Origin: Lachnospiraceae bacterium UBA7109
GTDB lineage: Bacteria; Bacillota; Clostridia; Lachnospirales; Lachnospiraceae
NCBI GenBank assembly: GCA_002492335.1
Contig: DKYD01000045.1
Span: 835-21,926 of the forward strand
Direction: 5' to 3'
DNA length: 21,092 nt
In this document: one piece after another, positions 13,297 through 21,092 of the stretch
Layout: every line of letters begins with the position of its first letter
How positions within the stretch are numbered: the stretch's first letter is position 1
Notes under the pieces: generated by a model
The model's input: only the letters and a program-made list of their open reading frames with translations
Database searches by the model: none
Told to the model about the DNA's origin: nothing
Translations under genes and position numbers: made by a program

Positions 13297-15159
13297 TTAT
13301 AAATTCTGATAACATTCAATAATTCTTTCTGTCATGCTCTCACTGTCAATCCTCATTTCACGCCGCAGAACATCTACGCTTCCATGCTCCACATAAGTAT
13401 CCGGAAGAGCCAGGATCAATACTTTCGCTGAAATATTTTCACCGGATACATATTCCATAACATGCTCACCAAATCCTCCCGCCTGTACATTTTCTTCAAT
13501 CGTAACAAGCAGACGGTGGTTTCTTCCAAGATCACCTATCATCTTTTCATCAATGGGCTTCACAAATCTCGCATTCACAAGACTGCACTCAAATCCCTGC
13601 TTTTTTAAATTTCCCCAAACCTTCACAGCCTCTTCAAACATATGTCCGACGCTGAGAATCGCAATCTCACATTCATCATAAATAAGCTCGCTCTTACCAT
13701 ATACAATCGGTGAGCGGAATTCTTCATAACCGGTATAGGCAATCCCTCTTGGATACCGGATTGCCACCGGGCCATCGTAATTCATAGAAAAACGAATCAT
13801 ATCTGCAAGTTCCCATTTGTGTTTCGGTGACATTACTGTCATGTTCGGAATGCAGCTAAGATAAGACAAATCGAAAATACCCTGATGAGTCTCCCCGTCG
13901 CTTCCCACAAGGCCTGCCCTGTCTACCGCAAAAACAACCGGGAGATTCTGCAGCGCCACATCATGCACGATCTGGTCATATCCTCTCTGCAAAAAAGAGG
14001 AATAAACTGCAAAAACAGGTTTTATCCCCCCTGCCGCCAGCCCTGCAGCAAATGTTACCGCATGTCCTTCTGCAATCCCCACATCAAAAAAACGGCCGGG
14101 GAATCTGCGTGCAAACCGGGAAAGGCCTGTCCCATCTGACATTGCCGCCGTAATTGCCGCCACAGTCGGATTCCCTGCAGCTTCTGCGCACAATACCTTT
14201 CCAAATACATCCGTATAAGTATCGCTTTTCTTTTTCTCCAGCATTTCACCGCTTTGCACATCAAACGGGGCAACCCCATGAAATTTGCCCGGTGCCTTTT
14301 CCGCCGGTTCATATCCCTTGCCTTTTTCAGTCAGAACATGCACGAGTACCGGACCATCCACACGCTTTGCATCCCTCAGGGCTTTACACAGCATCTGGAT
14401 ATTATGCCCCGGAACCGGACCAAGATAGGTAATTCCCATATCCTCAAAAAACATTCCAGGAACAATCAGCTGCTTGATACTGCTCTTTGTCTTCTGTATC
14501 CGTTTTATCATGCGGTCTCCGGCGCCCGGAACCTTTTCCAGCGCATTTGTCACACCCTTTTTCAACCCGGTATAAAACCCCGCAGTCCGGACGTCCGATA
14601 AATATTTTGACATGCCCCCTACATTTTCAGAAATAGACATATTGTTATCATTCAATATAATAATAAAATTCTTCTTCAAACGAGATGCATTATTCAGCGC
14701 TTCATAAGCCATGCCCCCCGTCAGGGAACCATCCCCGATCACGGCAACCACACGGTAATCTTCTCCTTTAAGCTCTCTTGCTTCCACAAGTCCCAGTCCT
14801 GCAGATATGGAAGTCGAGCTGTGGCCTGTGTCAAATGCATCACACGGACTTTCCTTTCGTTTCGGGAACCCGCTCATCCCCCCATATCTTCTAAGATTAT
14901 CAAATCCTTCTTTTCTGCCTGTTAAAATTTTATGGGTATAAGCCTGATGCCCTACATCCCACACAATTTTATCCTTTGGCAGTTCAAAGGTAAGATGCAG
15001 TGCCATCGTAAGCTCCACAACACCCAGATTGGATGCAAGATGGCCTCCTGTCTTACTGACCTTTTCCACGAGAAATTCCCGGATTTCCTCTGCAAGTACC
15101 GGAAGCTCCTGTACATCTAAATTTTTAATATCGTTTTCTTTTTGAATTCGCTCTAACAT
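13297..15159 (-). CDS. dxs: 1-deoxy-D-xylulose-5-phosphate synthase
   Basis: It condenses pyruvate and glyceraldehyde 3-phosphate to DXP, the first step of the MEP isoprenoid pathway, with thiamine diphosphate. It is full-length at 620 residues. TGGHLASNLGVVELT contains the active-site His40. The cofactor motif is GDGSLTGGMAYEALNNA (starting at 142) with NDNNMSIS. The central pyrimidine-binding loop is DVGIAEGHAVTFAAG with its catalytic Glu, and the C-terminal domain shows ALPDTYVEHG. The start at 15159 follows AGAGGTG. It lies 13 bases after ispA in the same operon, so precursor supply and prenyl chain building are co-expressed. DXP also feeds thiamine and pyridoxal synthesis in some bacteria. 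Confidence 0.97.
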   Translation of the reverse strand: MLERIQKENDIKNLDVQELPVLAEEIREFLVEKVSKTGGHLASNLGVVELTMALHLTFELPKDKIVWDVGHQAYTHKILTGRKEGFDNLRRYGGMSGFPKRKESPCDAFDTGHSSTSISAGLGLVEARELKGEDYRVVAVIGDGSLTGGMAYEALNNASRLKKNFIIILNDNNMSISENVGGMSKYLSDVRTAGFYTGLKKGVTNALEKVPGAGDRMIKRIQKTKSSIKQLIVPGMFFEDMGITYLGPVPGHNIQMLCKALRDAKRVDGPVLVHVLTEKGKGYEPAEKAPGKFHGVAPFDVQSGEMLEKKKSDTYTDVFGKVLCAEAAGNPTVAAITAAMSDGTGLSRFARRFPGRFFDVGIAEGHAVTFAAGLAAGGIKPVFAVYSSFLQRGYDQIVHDVALQNLPVVFAVDRAGLVGSDGETHQGIFDLSYLSCIPNMTVMSPKHKWELADMIRFSMNYDGPVAIRYPRGIAYTGYEEFRSPIVYGKSELIYDECEIAILSVGHMFEEAVKVWGNLKKQGFECSLVNARFVKPIDEKMIGDLGRNHRLLVTIEENVQAGGFGEHVMEYVSGENISAKVLILALPDTYVEHGSVDVLRREMRIDSESMTERIIECYQNL

Positions 15160-15172
15160 ATGAGCACCTCTT

Positions 15173-16075
15173 TTATCTGTCCCGATGAATCAACTGCACA
15201 AGCAGTTCCTCCAGGTATTTATTTTCTCCCGGAAGGCTTCGAAGAAGCTCAATCGCCTCACGGGACTTTTCTTCTACCAGCTCCTGTGCCTTGCCGACCC
15301 CCACAAGTGTCACATATGTTGTCTTTTCATTTTTCTCATCACTGTGCACCGGCTTTCCAAGTACTTCACTGGTACTGGTTACATCAAGAATATCATCCTG
15401 AATCTGGAATGCAATCCCTATATTTTCCGCAACTTTTTCAATCATCTTCACTTCTTCGCAGGAAGCCCCGCCCAGAACAGCCCCTACCATCATAGAAGCC
15501 TCAATCAAAGCAGACGTCTTAAGCTTATAAATCGTATCCAGCACCTCTTTTGGCACTTCATGCCCGGTCTCCTTCACATCAATCACCTGACCGCCGATCA
15601 TACCGTAAATGCCTGCTTTTTCACCAAGAATACGGAGCGCTCTTCCAATCAGAAGACTTTCCTCCGGCTCCAGGACAAACGCTTTAAATGCAGTTTCAAA
15701 GGCATAATTAAGAAGAGCATCTCCTGCCAGGATTCCCATATCTTCCCCATATACAATATGTGTTGTCTTCCGTCCGCGTCTGTAATCATCATTATCCATA
15801 GCCGGAAGATCGTCATGTACCAGTGAATAAGTATGTATCATCTCAATTGCTGCCATAAATGGTTCTATCACTCTTGACATACCGCCGAACATCCGGTATG
15901 TTTCCTGCATCATCATAGGACGGAGTCTCTTCCCGCCCGCCAGAAGACTGTATGTCATGGCCTCCATAATGATCTTCTGATACCCTGTCTGCTCCGGAAG
16001 GTATTCCTGCAGGATATTTTCTATTTCACGGATTTTCTGTTCTCTGCTCACTTTAAATTCTTCACTCAAACTCAT
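15173..16075 (-). CDS. ispA: Polyprenyl (farnesyl/geranyl) diphosphate synthase
   Basis: It joins isopentenyl diphosphate to allylic diphosphates, making C10-C15 (or C20) prenyl diphosphates for undecaprenyl carriers and quinones. The 300-residue protein has the GGKRLRP substrate loop (48-54), the first Asp-rich motif DDLPAMD (88-94), and the second motif DDILD (227-231). Chain length depends on residues ahead of the first motif (here IEMIHTYSLVH), which I read as short-chain type. The ATG at 16075 has AAGGAG 6 bases upstream; the frame could start 18 bases earlier, but that is less well placed. It overlaps xseB by 14 bases. Confidence 0.95.
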   Translation of the reverse strand: MSLSEEFKVSREQKIREIENILQEYLPEQTGYQKIIMEAMTYSLLAGGKRLRPMMMQETYRMFGGMSRVIEPFMAAIEMIHTYSLVHDDLPAMDNDDYRRGRKTTHIVYGEDMGILAGDALLNYAFETAFKAFVLEPEESLLIGRALRILGEKAGIYGMIGGQVIDVKETGHEVPKEVLDTIYKLKTSALIEASMMVGAVLGGASCEEVKMIEKVAENIGIAFQIQDDILDVTSTSEVLGKPVHSDEKNEKTTYVTLVGVGKAQELVEEKSREAIELLRSLPGENKYLEELLVQLIHRDR

Positions 16076-16289
16076 GTAATTCTCCTTCGTCATCTAACAC
16101 AAGCATCTTCTTTTCTATTTTGTCAAGCCTGTCATTACAGGCCTTCAGCATATCTATGCCTTTATGATACAGAAGGAAGGCTTCCTCCAGCGGTATATCC
16201 GGCTGCTCCATCGTTCCGATCATCTCTTCCAGTCCGGCAAACATCTCTTCCATCGTCTTTTCTTCCTGCATATTGTTATCCCCGGTCAT
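16062..16289 (-). CDS. xseB: Exodeoxyribonuclease VII small subunit
   Basis: This is the small, helical subunit of ExoVII. Several copies bind along the XseA coiled coil to form the single-strand exonuclease. The protein has 75 residues, typical of the family. The segment FAGLEEMIGTMEQPDIPLEEAFLLYHKG is the family signature, followed by a second helix ending in KIEKKMLVLD. GGAGG lies 6 bases before the ATG. It overlaps xseA by 14 bases at its start and ispA by 14 at its end, so all three are likely coupled in translation. Confidence 0.95.
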   Translation of the reverse strand: MTGDNNMQEEKTMEEMFAGLEEMIGTMEQPDIPLEEAFLLYHKGIDMLKACNDRLDKIEKKMLVLDDEGELHEFE

Positions 16290-17493
16290 ACCGTTCCTCC
16301 TTTATCTTCTCTGCTTTCGCAGCGATCGTTCCGTCTGTCACGTGAATCAGAATCTGCTCTCCTTCTTTTACCTGATGAATGCTTTTTAAAGCCTTTCCTT
16401 TCGGTTCCTGCACATAGGCATATCCCTGACTCAGCTTTCTGAGCGGAGAAAGCCCGTTCAGCCGCTCTGCATACACCTGCAGACAATGCCTGGTTTCCGT
16501 CAGGCGTCCCTTTATATTCCCCCGCAGCCGGTCCTCCATATCGGCAAGTCGCAGCCGATTCTCACGCAAACGGTTTGCCGGATGCAGAAAACGAAGCTTT
16601 GTCTCATATTTTTCCAACCGCGCACGAGAAAGCATTACCTTCTGCTGCAGCGCCCTGTTTAATCTCATCCGTTCCTCAGAGATACGGTTGTTCATCTGTA
16701 TATAATCAAAAACTGCAAGCTCTGCTGCCGCCGAAGGCGTCGGGGCACGCAAGTCTGCTACATAATCAGCAATTGTCGTATCAGTCTCATGCCCGACCGC
16801 AGAGATAACCGGAACCGGGCATTCAAAAATCGCCCTTGCCACACACGCTTCATTAAAAGCCCACAAATCCTCTATCGAGCCGCCGCCTCTTCCGACAATC
16901 AGTACATCAATGTCCATATCTCCAAGCTTTTGAATTCCTCTGACAATACTTTCTTTTGCTCCTTCTCCCTGTACAAGCGCCGGGTACAGAATCAGCTGTA
17001 CATATGGATTTCGTCTTGCAGAGATATTCATAATATCCCGGATAGCCGCTCCTGTCGGCGCCGTCACAACTCCGACCCTCCTCGCATACAGCGGAATTTC
17101 TTTCTTGTACTCCGGGGCAAACATCCCCATTTCTTCTAATTCTTTCTTAAGCGCCTGGAAGCGTTCGTAAAGTATGCCCTCTCCGTTCAGACGGATTTCT
17201 CTCGCGTAAAGCTGATAGGAGCCGCTTCTTTCGTACACATTCACCCCGCCGAACACGATTACCTGCTGCCCTTCACTCATACGAAAAGAGAGCCCCCCAC
17301 GCTGCCCGGCAAACATAACACAGGCAATCGTTCCGGACTCATCCTTTAACGAAAAATATATATGTCCCGAAGTATGATACTTACAATTAGAAACTTCCCC
17401 TTTTACATAAATACGGCTCAGCATATAATCCTGGGTAAACATATTCTTAATGTAAGCATTTACCTGTCCTACCGTATATATATTACGCATCAT
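16276..17493 (-). CDS. xseA: Exodeoxyribonuclease VII large subunit
   Basis: This is the catalytic subunit of ExoVII, which degrades single-stranded DNA from either end in a metal-independent manner. The N-terminal OB fold is at about 5-100 (TVGQVNAYIKNMF, GEVSNCKYHTSGHIYFSLKD). The catalytic core has PTGAAIRDI, VGRGGGSIEDLWAFNEA and SAVGHETDTTIADYVAD. A coiled coil at about 255-345 (RISEERMRLNRALQQK) serves as the XseB platform. The length of 405 is usual. The ATG pair at 17493 follows GAGGTGAGTTC. The gene is 14 bases after nusB, within the operon. Confidence 0.97.
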   Translation of the reverse strand: MMRNIYTVGQVNAYIKNMFTQDYMLSRIYVKGEVSNCKYHTSGHIYFSLKDESGTIACVMFAGQRGGLSFRMSEGQQVIVFGGVNVYERSGSYQLYAREIRLNGEGILYERFQALKKELEEMGMFAPEYKKEIPLYARRVGVVTAPTGAAIRDIMNISARRNPYVQLILYPALVQGEGAKESIVRGIQKLGDMDIDVLIVGRGGGSIEDLWAFNEACVARAIFECPVPVISAVGHETDTTIADYVADLRAPTPSAAAELAVFDYIQMNNRISEERMRLNRALQQKVMLSRARLEKYETKLRFLHPANRLRENRLRLADMEDRLRGNIKGRLTETRHCLQVYAERLNGLSPLRKLSQGYAYVQEPKGKALKSIHQVKEGEQILIHVTDGTIAAKAEKIKEERYDRG

Positions 17494-17507
17494 GAACTCA
17501 CCTCATA

Positions 17508-17927
17508 TTATTTCGCAAGTTTTGCAAGCACGCCATTTACGAATGCCGGACCATCCTCTCCACTGTACTTTTTGGCAAGCTCTACCGCTTCATTAATCGC
17601 AACTCCCTCGGGCACTTCATCGTCCCACTTCATCTCATATACAGCCAGTCTCAAAATGCTGAGATCCACCTTATTCATACGGCTTGTCTTCCAGCTTTTT
17701 GCATTCTTTTCCTTCGTATTTTTATTAATCAGCCCGTCAATTTCTTCTGTCCTTAAAATAACATTCAGTGCTTTATCGCGAATATATGTCCGATCCGCTT
17801 CTTTTGGTTCTCCGCCTTCCATCTGCTCAAAATATAACTGCATCTGCTCCGGCATCTCCTCGTCACTGTTAAATTCATAACTGAACACCATTCTGAAAAT
17901 GTGTTCCCTCAGCTCTGTTCTCTTCAC
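17508..17927 (-). CDS. nusB: Transcription antitermination factor NusB
   Basis: It binds boxA RNA with S10 (NusE) to keep RNA polymerase on rRNA operons. The whole 139-residue, all-helical protein matches the NusB fold: RTELREHIFRMVFSYEF at the N-terminus, RMNKVDLSILRLAVYEM as the boxA-contacting core, and PEGVAINEAVELAKKYSGEDGPAFVNGVLAKL at the end. The start is GTG at 17927, directly after the Asp23 gene's stop codon (no gap), with GGAGG 8 bases upstream. The order asp23-nusB is a standard Firmicutes pair. Confidence 0.96.
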   Translation of the reverse strand: MKRTELREHIFRMVFSYEFNSDEEMPEQMQLYFEQMEGGEPKEADRTYIRDKALNVILRTEEIDGLINKNTKEKNAKSWKTSRMNKVDLSILRLAVYEMKWDDEVPEGVAINEAVELAKKYSGEDGPAFVNGVLAKLAK

Positions 17928-18311
17928 TTATGCTTCCTCCGGCACATCCACTCCCGCAATGCGGATATTCACATCGGCAACTTCCAGCCCTGTCATCGTC
18001 TCAATCGCTGTCTTTACTTTTTCCTGCACTTTTTCTGTAACTGATTTGATACTATATCCATATTTCATATTAATCGCAAGAGAAACTGTTACGATTCCCT
18101 CTAACACATCCACCTTCACACCTTTAGACAAAGACTTTTTACCAAGCTTATTGATCAGCTCCTTGGTAGCATTTCCCGCCATAGAAGCCACCCCTTCTAC
18201 TTCCATCGCTGCAAGTCCTGCAATAATAGCGACTACTTCATCGGCGATCTGAACCTCCCCGATATTCTCGTCTGTCTGTATTGTATATGCATTTCTTTCT
18301 TCTTTTCCCAT
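17928..18311 (-). CDS. Asp23/Gls24 family envelope stress response protein
   Basis: A 127-residue member of the Asp23/Gls24 family (YqhY type), a small cytoplasmic or membrane-associated protein often encoded just ahead of nusB. YqhY in Bacillus affects acetyl-CoA carboxylase and fatty-acid synthesis. Seen features are GEVQIADEVVAIIAGLAAMEVEGVASM, the strand region VDVLEGIVTVSLAINMKYG, and VTEKVQEKVKTAIETMTGLEV; the end VADVNIRIAGVDVPEE is the usual signature. The ATG at 18311 follows AGGAGGT and is much better than the longer frame that starts at 18392 inside prfC. It is the first gene of the ten-gene operon. A role in lipid balance is only an inference from the family. Confidence 0.93.
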   Translation of the reverse strand: MGKEERNAYTIQTDENIGEVQIADEVVAIIAGLAAMEVEGVASMAGNATKELINKLGKKSLSKGVKVDVLEGIVTVSLAINMKYGYSIKSVTEKVQEKVKTAIETMTGLEVADVNIRIAGVDVPEEA

Positions 18312-18348
18312 ATTCCGAAACCTCCTGTCTGGTTTTACACTAATATTT

Positions 18349-18377
18349 ATTATACATCTACTTCGCAAATTCCGCAA
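18349..18377 (-). promoter_or_regulatory. Promoter of the asp23-recN operon
   Basis: On the minus strand TTGCGG (18377-18372), 17 bases, then a perfect TATAAT (18354-18349). The -35 lies inside the last codons of prfC and the -10 just after its stop codon. No terminator separates prfC from asp23, so read-through from prfC may add to expression. Confidence 0.65.
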
Positions 18378-19959
18378 GGCGCAGTCCTTCATTTCTCTCC
18401 TGCGTCATACGAATACTCCATTCATTTACAAACAGCAAAAGCGGCCGTCCTTTTAAATCCTTCACTTTCTTCATATCAGACGTACCGGTAAGCTTTTCCA
18501 CATCAATATCCGTGTTCTCAATCCAGCGGATATACTCATAGGGCAGACTGTCCATACGAATCTCAACATTATACTCATTCTCCAGACGGAACTTTAACAC
18601 ATCAAACTGCAGAACGCCCACAACACCGACAATAATCTCTTCCATGCCGGTATTAAACTCCTGGAATATCTGGATCGCACCTTCCTGGGCAATCTGATTG
18701 ATCCCTTTCATAAATTGCTTTCTCTTCATCGTATCCACCTGGCGTACTCTGGCAAAATGCTCCGGGGCAAATGTCGGAATTCCCTCATAACAGAACCTCT
18801 CTGCGGATGTTGTAAGCGTATCGCCAATGGAAAAAATCCCCGGATCAAACACCCCGATAATATCTCCGCCATATGCCTGCTCCACAAGATGTCTTTCACT
18901 TGCCATCATTTGCTGGGGCTGCGAGAGCCTTACTTTCTTTCCTCCCTGCATATGATACACATCCATGCCTGCTTTAAATTCACCGGAGCAGATGCGCATA
19001 AACGCAATTCTGTCTCTGTGAGCCTTATTCATATTTGCCTGGATTTTAAATACAAATGCAGAAAAAGACTCTTCCTCCATCGGATCGATAATTCCCCTGT
19101 CAGACATACGCGGAAGCGGTGACGTCGTCATCTGGAGGAAATGCTCCAAAAATGTTTCCACACCAAAATTTGTAAGCGCCGACCCAAAAAATACCGGTGA
19201 CAGCTCTCCCCTGCTCACAAGCTCCTGATCGAATTCAGCTCCTGCACCGTCCTGAAGCTCGATTTCCTCCTCAAGACGCGCTCTCTGCTCCTCTGTCATA
19301 ACTTCTGCAATAGCCGGATCATCAAGGGCTGCTTTCCTCACTTCGCCCTGGGTTGTTCCCTTTCTCGTATCAGAAAATATCTCCACCATTTTTGTATTTC
19401 TGTCATACACGCCGCGAAATTCTTTTCCCGAGCCAACCGGCCAGTTTACCGGACAGGTCGCAATTCCAAGTTCGTTTTCAATATCATCGAGAAGGTCAAA
19501 GGTATCCATTGCCTCCCGGTCCATTTTATTAATAAAAGTAAAAATCGGAATATGGCGCATCGTACACACCTTAAAAAGCTTCCGGGTCTGTGCCTCCACA
19601 CCTTTGGAAGCATCAATTACCATAACGGCAGAATCCGCCGCCATAAGTGTCCGGTAAGTATCCTCCGAGAAATCCTGATGTCCCGGAGTATCCAGAATAT
19701 TAATACAGTAACCATCATAACAAAACTGCAGCACCGATGAGGTTACGGAAATACCTCTCTGCTTCTCAATCTCCATCCAGTCTGACACCGCATGCTTTGC
19801 AGTAGCCTTTCCTTTTACGCTTCCCGCCTGATTAATTGCGCCGCCATACAACAGGAACTTTTCTGTCAGTGTTGTCTTTCCTGCATCCGGATGGGAAATA
19901 ATGGCAAATGTTCTTCTTTTCTCAATCTGTTTTTTTACTTCGTTCGTAATCTCTGACAT
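18358..19959 (-). CDS. prfC: Peptide chain release factor 3 (RF3)
   Basis: RF3 is a translational GTPase that recycles RF1 and RF2 after peptide release. All GTPase motifs are seen: HPDAGKTT (23-30), RGISVTSS (68-75), DTPGH (90-94) and NKMD (144-147). Domains II and III follow, to 533 residues; GMDVYHMQGGKKVRLSQPQQMM and VVGVLQFDVLKFRLENEYNV are RF3-type. The ATG at 19959 has AGAGGTG upstream. It has its own promoter just beyond the upp terminator. I see no sign of a TetM-like ribosome-protection protein, which would be about 640 residues. Confidence 0.96.
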   Translation of the reverse strand: MSEITNEVKKQIEKRRTFAIISHPDAGKTTLTEKFLLYGGAINQAGSVKGKATAKHAVSDWMEIEKQRGISVTSSVLQFCYDGYCINILDTPGHQDFSEDTYRTLMAADSAVMVIDASKGVEAQTRKLFKVCTMRHIPIFTFINKMDREAMDTFDLLDDIENELGIATCPVNWPVGSGKEFRGVYDRNTKMVEIFSDTRKGTTQGEVRKAALDDPAIAEVMTEEQRARLEEEIELQDGAGAEFDQELVSRGELSPVFFGSALTNFGVETFLEHFLQMTTSPLPRMSDRGIIDPMEEESFSAFVFKIQANMNKAHRDRIAFMRICSGEFKAGMDVYHMQGGKKVRLSQPQQMMASERHLVEQAYGGDIIGVFDPGIFSIGDTLTTSAERFCYEGIPTFAPEHFARVRQVDTMKRKQFMKGINQIAQEGAIQIFQEFNTGMEEIIVGVVGVLQFDVLKFRLENEYNVEIRMDSLPYEYIRWIENTDIDVEKLTGTSDMKKVKDLKGRPLLLFVNEWSIRMTQERNEGLRLAEFAK

Positions 19960-20010
19960 TGTCTTAACACCTCTGCATTTATAATATGCTCTTAAAACAC
20001 GCTGTTAAAC

Positions 20011-20040
20011 AGTATACCACATACGCTATAGATAACTCAA
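20011..20040 (-). promoter_or_regulatory. Sigma-A promoter of prfC
   Basis: On the minus strand TTGAGT (20040-20035), 18 bases, then TATACT (20016-20011), preceded by TGG as a possible extended -10. It begins directly after the T-run of the upp terminator. CTGTTTAACAG, a short palindrome at 20012-20002, lies over the predicted start; its meaning is unclear. Confidence 0.6.
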
Positions 20041-20041
20041 C

Positions 20042-20077
20042 AAAAAAAGAAGAAGATTCCATATAAAAATCTTCTTC
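20042..20077 (-). terminator. Terminator of upp
   Basis: On the minus strand GAAGAAGATT (20077-20068) pairs with AATCTTCTTC (20058-20049) around a 9-base loop, then seven T (20048-20042). It begins 10 bases after the upp stop codon. Confidence 0.85.
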
Positions 20078-20087
20078 CTTTTTCTGA

Positions 20088-20717
20088 TTATCTTGTACCG
20101 AAAATACGATCTCCGGCATCTCCGAGTCCCGGACAGATATATGCATTTTCATTCAGTCCGCGGTCAACATGTCCCACATAAATCTGAACATCCGGATGCG
20201 CTTCTCTGAGACGTTTCAGTCCTTCCGGAGCCGCGATGACGAACATACATTTAATTTTCTTTCCGCCATGCTGTTTGATAAAATCTACAGCCGCTACGGC
20301 AGAACCACCCGTAGCAAGCATCGGGTCTACCAGCACGATCTGACGCTGTTCAATCGGATCCGGCAGTTTACAATAATATTCATGTGGCTCATGTGTCTCG
20401 GGATCACGGTATAATCCGATATGTCCGATCTTCGCAGATGGAACCAGTGTTGTAATTCCGTTTACCATTCCAAGTCCGGCACGAAGAACCGGAACAACCG
20501 CCAGCTTCTTTCCCGCGATCACAGGTGATTTACATTTCTCAATTGGCGTCTCCACATCCACTTCCTCCAGGGGAAGGTCCCTGAGTGCTTCAAACCCCAT
20601 CAAGACAGCGATCTCTTCTATCAATTTACGAAATTCATTTGTACCTGTACTCTTATCTCTGATCAAAGAAATCTTGTGCTGGATCAGTGGATGATCCATA
20701 ATAAATACATTTTCCAT
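20088..20717 (-). CDS. upp: Uracil phosphoribosyltransferase
   Basis: It converts uracil and PRPP to UMP, the key step of uracil salvage. The 209-residue protein is of standard length. KLAVVPVLRAGLGMVNG (71-87) and the PRPP loop DPMLATGGSA (131-140) are the family motifs, and the end YICPGLGDAGDRIFGTR binds uracil. The ATG at 20717 has GGAGG 11 bases upstream and gives the usual N-terminus MENVFIMDHPLIQHK; the longer frame to 20765 would start before this site. It is divergent from the permease gene, so uptake and salvage are likely co-regulated. Confidence 0.97.
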   Translation of the reverse strand: MENVFIMDHPLIQHKISLIRDKSTGTNEFRKLIEEIAVLMGFEALRDLPLEEVDVETPIEKCKSPVIAGKKLAVVPVLRAGLGMVNGITTLVPSAKIGHIGLYRDPETHEPHEYYCKLPDPIEQRQIVLVDPMLATGGSAVAAVDFIKQHGGKKIKCMFVIAAPEGLKRLREAHPDVQIYVGHVDRGLNENAYICPGLGDAGDRIFGTR

Positions 20718-20767
20718 TTTCTTACATTCCTCCGTAGCTTTTTCTTTCACTTTTATCCAATACAAAA

Positions 20768-20796
20768 ATTCTAACCTAATTTCTGTTTCCTGTCAA
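20768..20796 (-). promoter_or_regulatory. Promoter of upp
   Basis: On the minus strand a perfect TTGACA (20796-20791), 17 bases, then TAGAAT (20773-20768). This is one of the best sigma-A matches in the window. Confidence 0.8.
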
Positions 20797-20802
20797 TTCA
20801 AG

Positions 20803-20831
20803 TTGTAAATCACATAAGAATCCTTTATAAT
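20803..20831 (+). promoter_or_regulatory. Promoter of the uracil permease
   Basis: TTGTAA (20803-20808), 17 bases, then a perfect TATAAT (20826-20831). Another TATAAT lies at 20835-20840. Its -35 is only 6 bases from the upp -35. Confidence 0.75.
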
Positions 20832-20846
20832 AAATATAATGTTTGG

Positions 20847-20869
20847 CCGGATGCCATGTCCGACCGGAC
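20847..20869 (+). other. Two mutually exclusive short hairpins in the permease leader
   Basis: CGGA (20848-20851) can pair with TCCG (20859-20862), or GTCC (20858-20861) with GGAC (20866-20869); the two use the same bases. Stems are only 4 bp and no T-run follows, so this is not a standard attenuator. It does not match the PyrR-binding or purine-riboswitch sequences I know. It may be chance. Confidence 0.2.
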
Positions 20870-20903
20870 TGCTATCTAAAAACAACCAATGAGGAGGGTT
20901 ATT

Positions 20904-21092
20904 ATGAAATTCAGAGCAGAAGCAATTTATGATGCAAAAAAGCTCGGCATTCCACGAATGCTCATTCTGGGACTCCAGCATATGTTCGCCATGTTCGGCG
21001 CCACCATCCTGGTGCCCATCCTGGTGAACAGCCAGACCAACGCCGCCGGCGAGGCCATCGGTATGCCCCTGTCCATCCAGACCACCCTGTTC
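20904..21092 (+). CDS. uraA: Uracil permease, NCS2 family (partial, C-terminus off the right edge)
   Basis: The NCS2 family imports uracil, or in related members xanthine/guanine, by proton symport. The first 63 residues are visible. GIPRMLILGLQHMFAMFGATILVP is characteristic of the first membrane helix; GLQHMFAMFGA is typical of UraA/PyrP rather than of the purine permeases. GAGGAGGG lies 6 bases before the ATG. The divergent upp gene supports a uracil substrate. Codon use changes at about codon 28: nearly all later codons end in G or C, whereas most earlier ones do not. The reading frame stays open across this change. Confidence 0.88.
   Translation, partial: MKFRAEAIYDAKKLGIPRMLILGLQHMFAMFGATILVPILVNSQTNAAGEAIGMPLSIQTTLF

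Noticed and set aside
18358..19959. RF3 gene as a ribosome-protection tetracycline resistance gene
   Set aside because: Length of 533 and the RF3-specific end sequence fit prfC, not the longer TetM/EF-G-like group.
20841..20880. Purine riboswitch or PyrR attenuator in the permease leader
   Set aside because: The leader is only about 65 bases, lacks the conserved purine-riboswitch loops and the PyrR binding sequence, and has no terminator hairpin.

Overview
The window looks like chromosomal core sequence from an endospore-forming, moderately AT-rich Clostridia, most likely a Lachnospiraceae gut anaerobe. This rests on spoIVB, the clostridial order asp23-nusB-xseA-xseB-ispA-dxs-tlyA-nadK-argR-recN-spoIVB, strong GGAGG-type ribosome sites, and a Gly/Cys-rich small protein of the kind seen in that family. 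The taxon is inferred, not proven. I saw no rRNA, tRNA, CRISPR array, insertion sequence or prophage gene.

Left part (1-2118, minus strand): an operon of an intracellular subtilisin-like protease, ylxM and ffh; ffh runs off the left edge. The genes overlap or abut, so the protease is physically tied to the signal-recognition-particle genes.

Accessory island (2119-4638): a J-domain protein with an unknown C-terminal domain, a Cys/Gly-rich protein with an internal 90-bp duplication, a 51-aa gene on the opposite strand, and a coupled pair of small uncharacterised proteins. A hotdog acyl-CoA thioesterase lies convergent to the pair. Two of the small genes carry CATAnnnTA -10 boxes like those of mother-cell sporulation sigma factors.

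Middle (4639-8331): a TruA paralogue whose catalytic Asp position is Glu, a patatin-like lipase, and an ABC-F ATPase with several altered nucleotide-binding motifs. Each is a single-gene unit with its own promoter, and truA and the ABC-F gene are closed by clear terminators.

Right part (8332-19959, minus strand): prfC, then a tightly packed ten-gene operon from asp23 to recN. It mixes transcription antitermination (nusB), DNA repair (xseA, xseB, recN), isoprenoid precursor synthesis (ispA, dxs), a TlyA methyltransferase, NAD kinase and ArgR. It ends at a hairpin terminator that overlaps a possible sporulation promoter for spoIVB. The usual next gene, spo0A, is absent.

Right edge (20042-21092): upp and a uracil permease (uraA) are transcribed divergently from back-to-back promoters, forming a uracil salvage unit. 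Codon use in the permease changes sharply about 27 codons in, suggesting recombination or an assembly chimera.

Most of the window is conserved housekeeping. The parts most likely to hold undescribed biology are the small-gene island at 2119-4105, the altered TruA, and the terminator/promoter overlap ahead of spoIVB.
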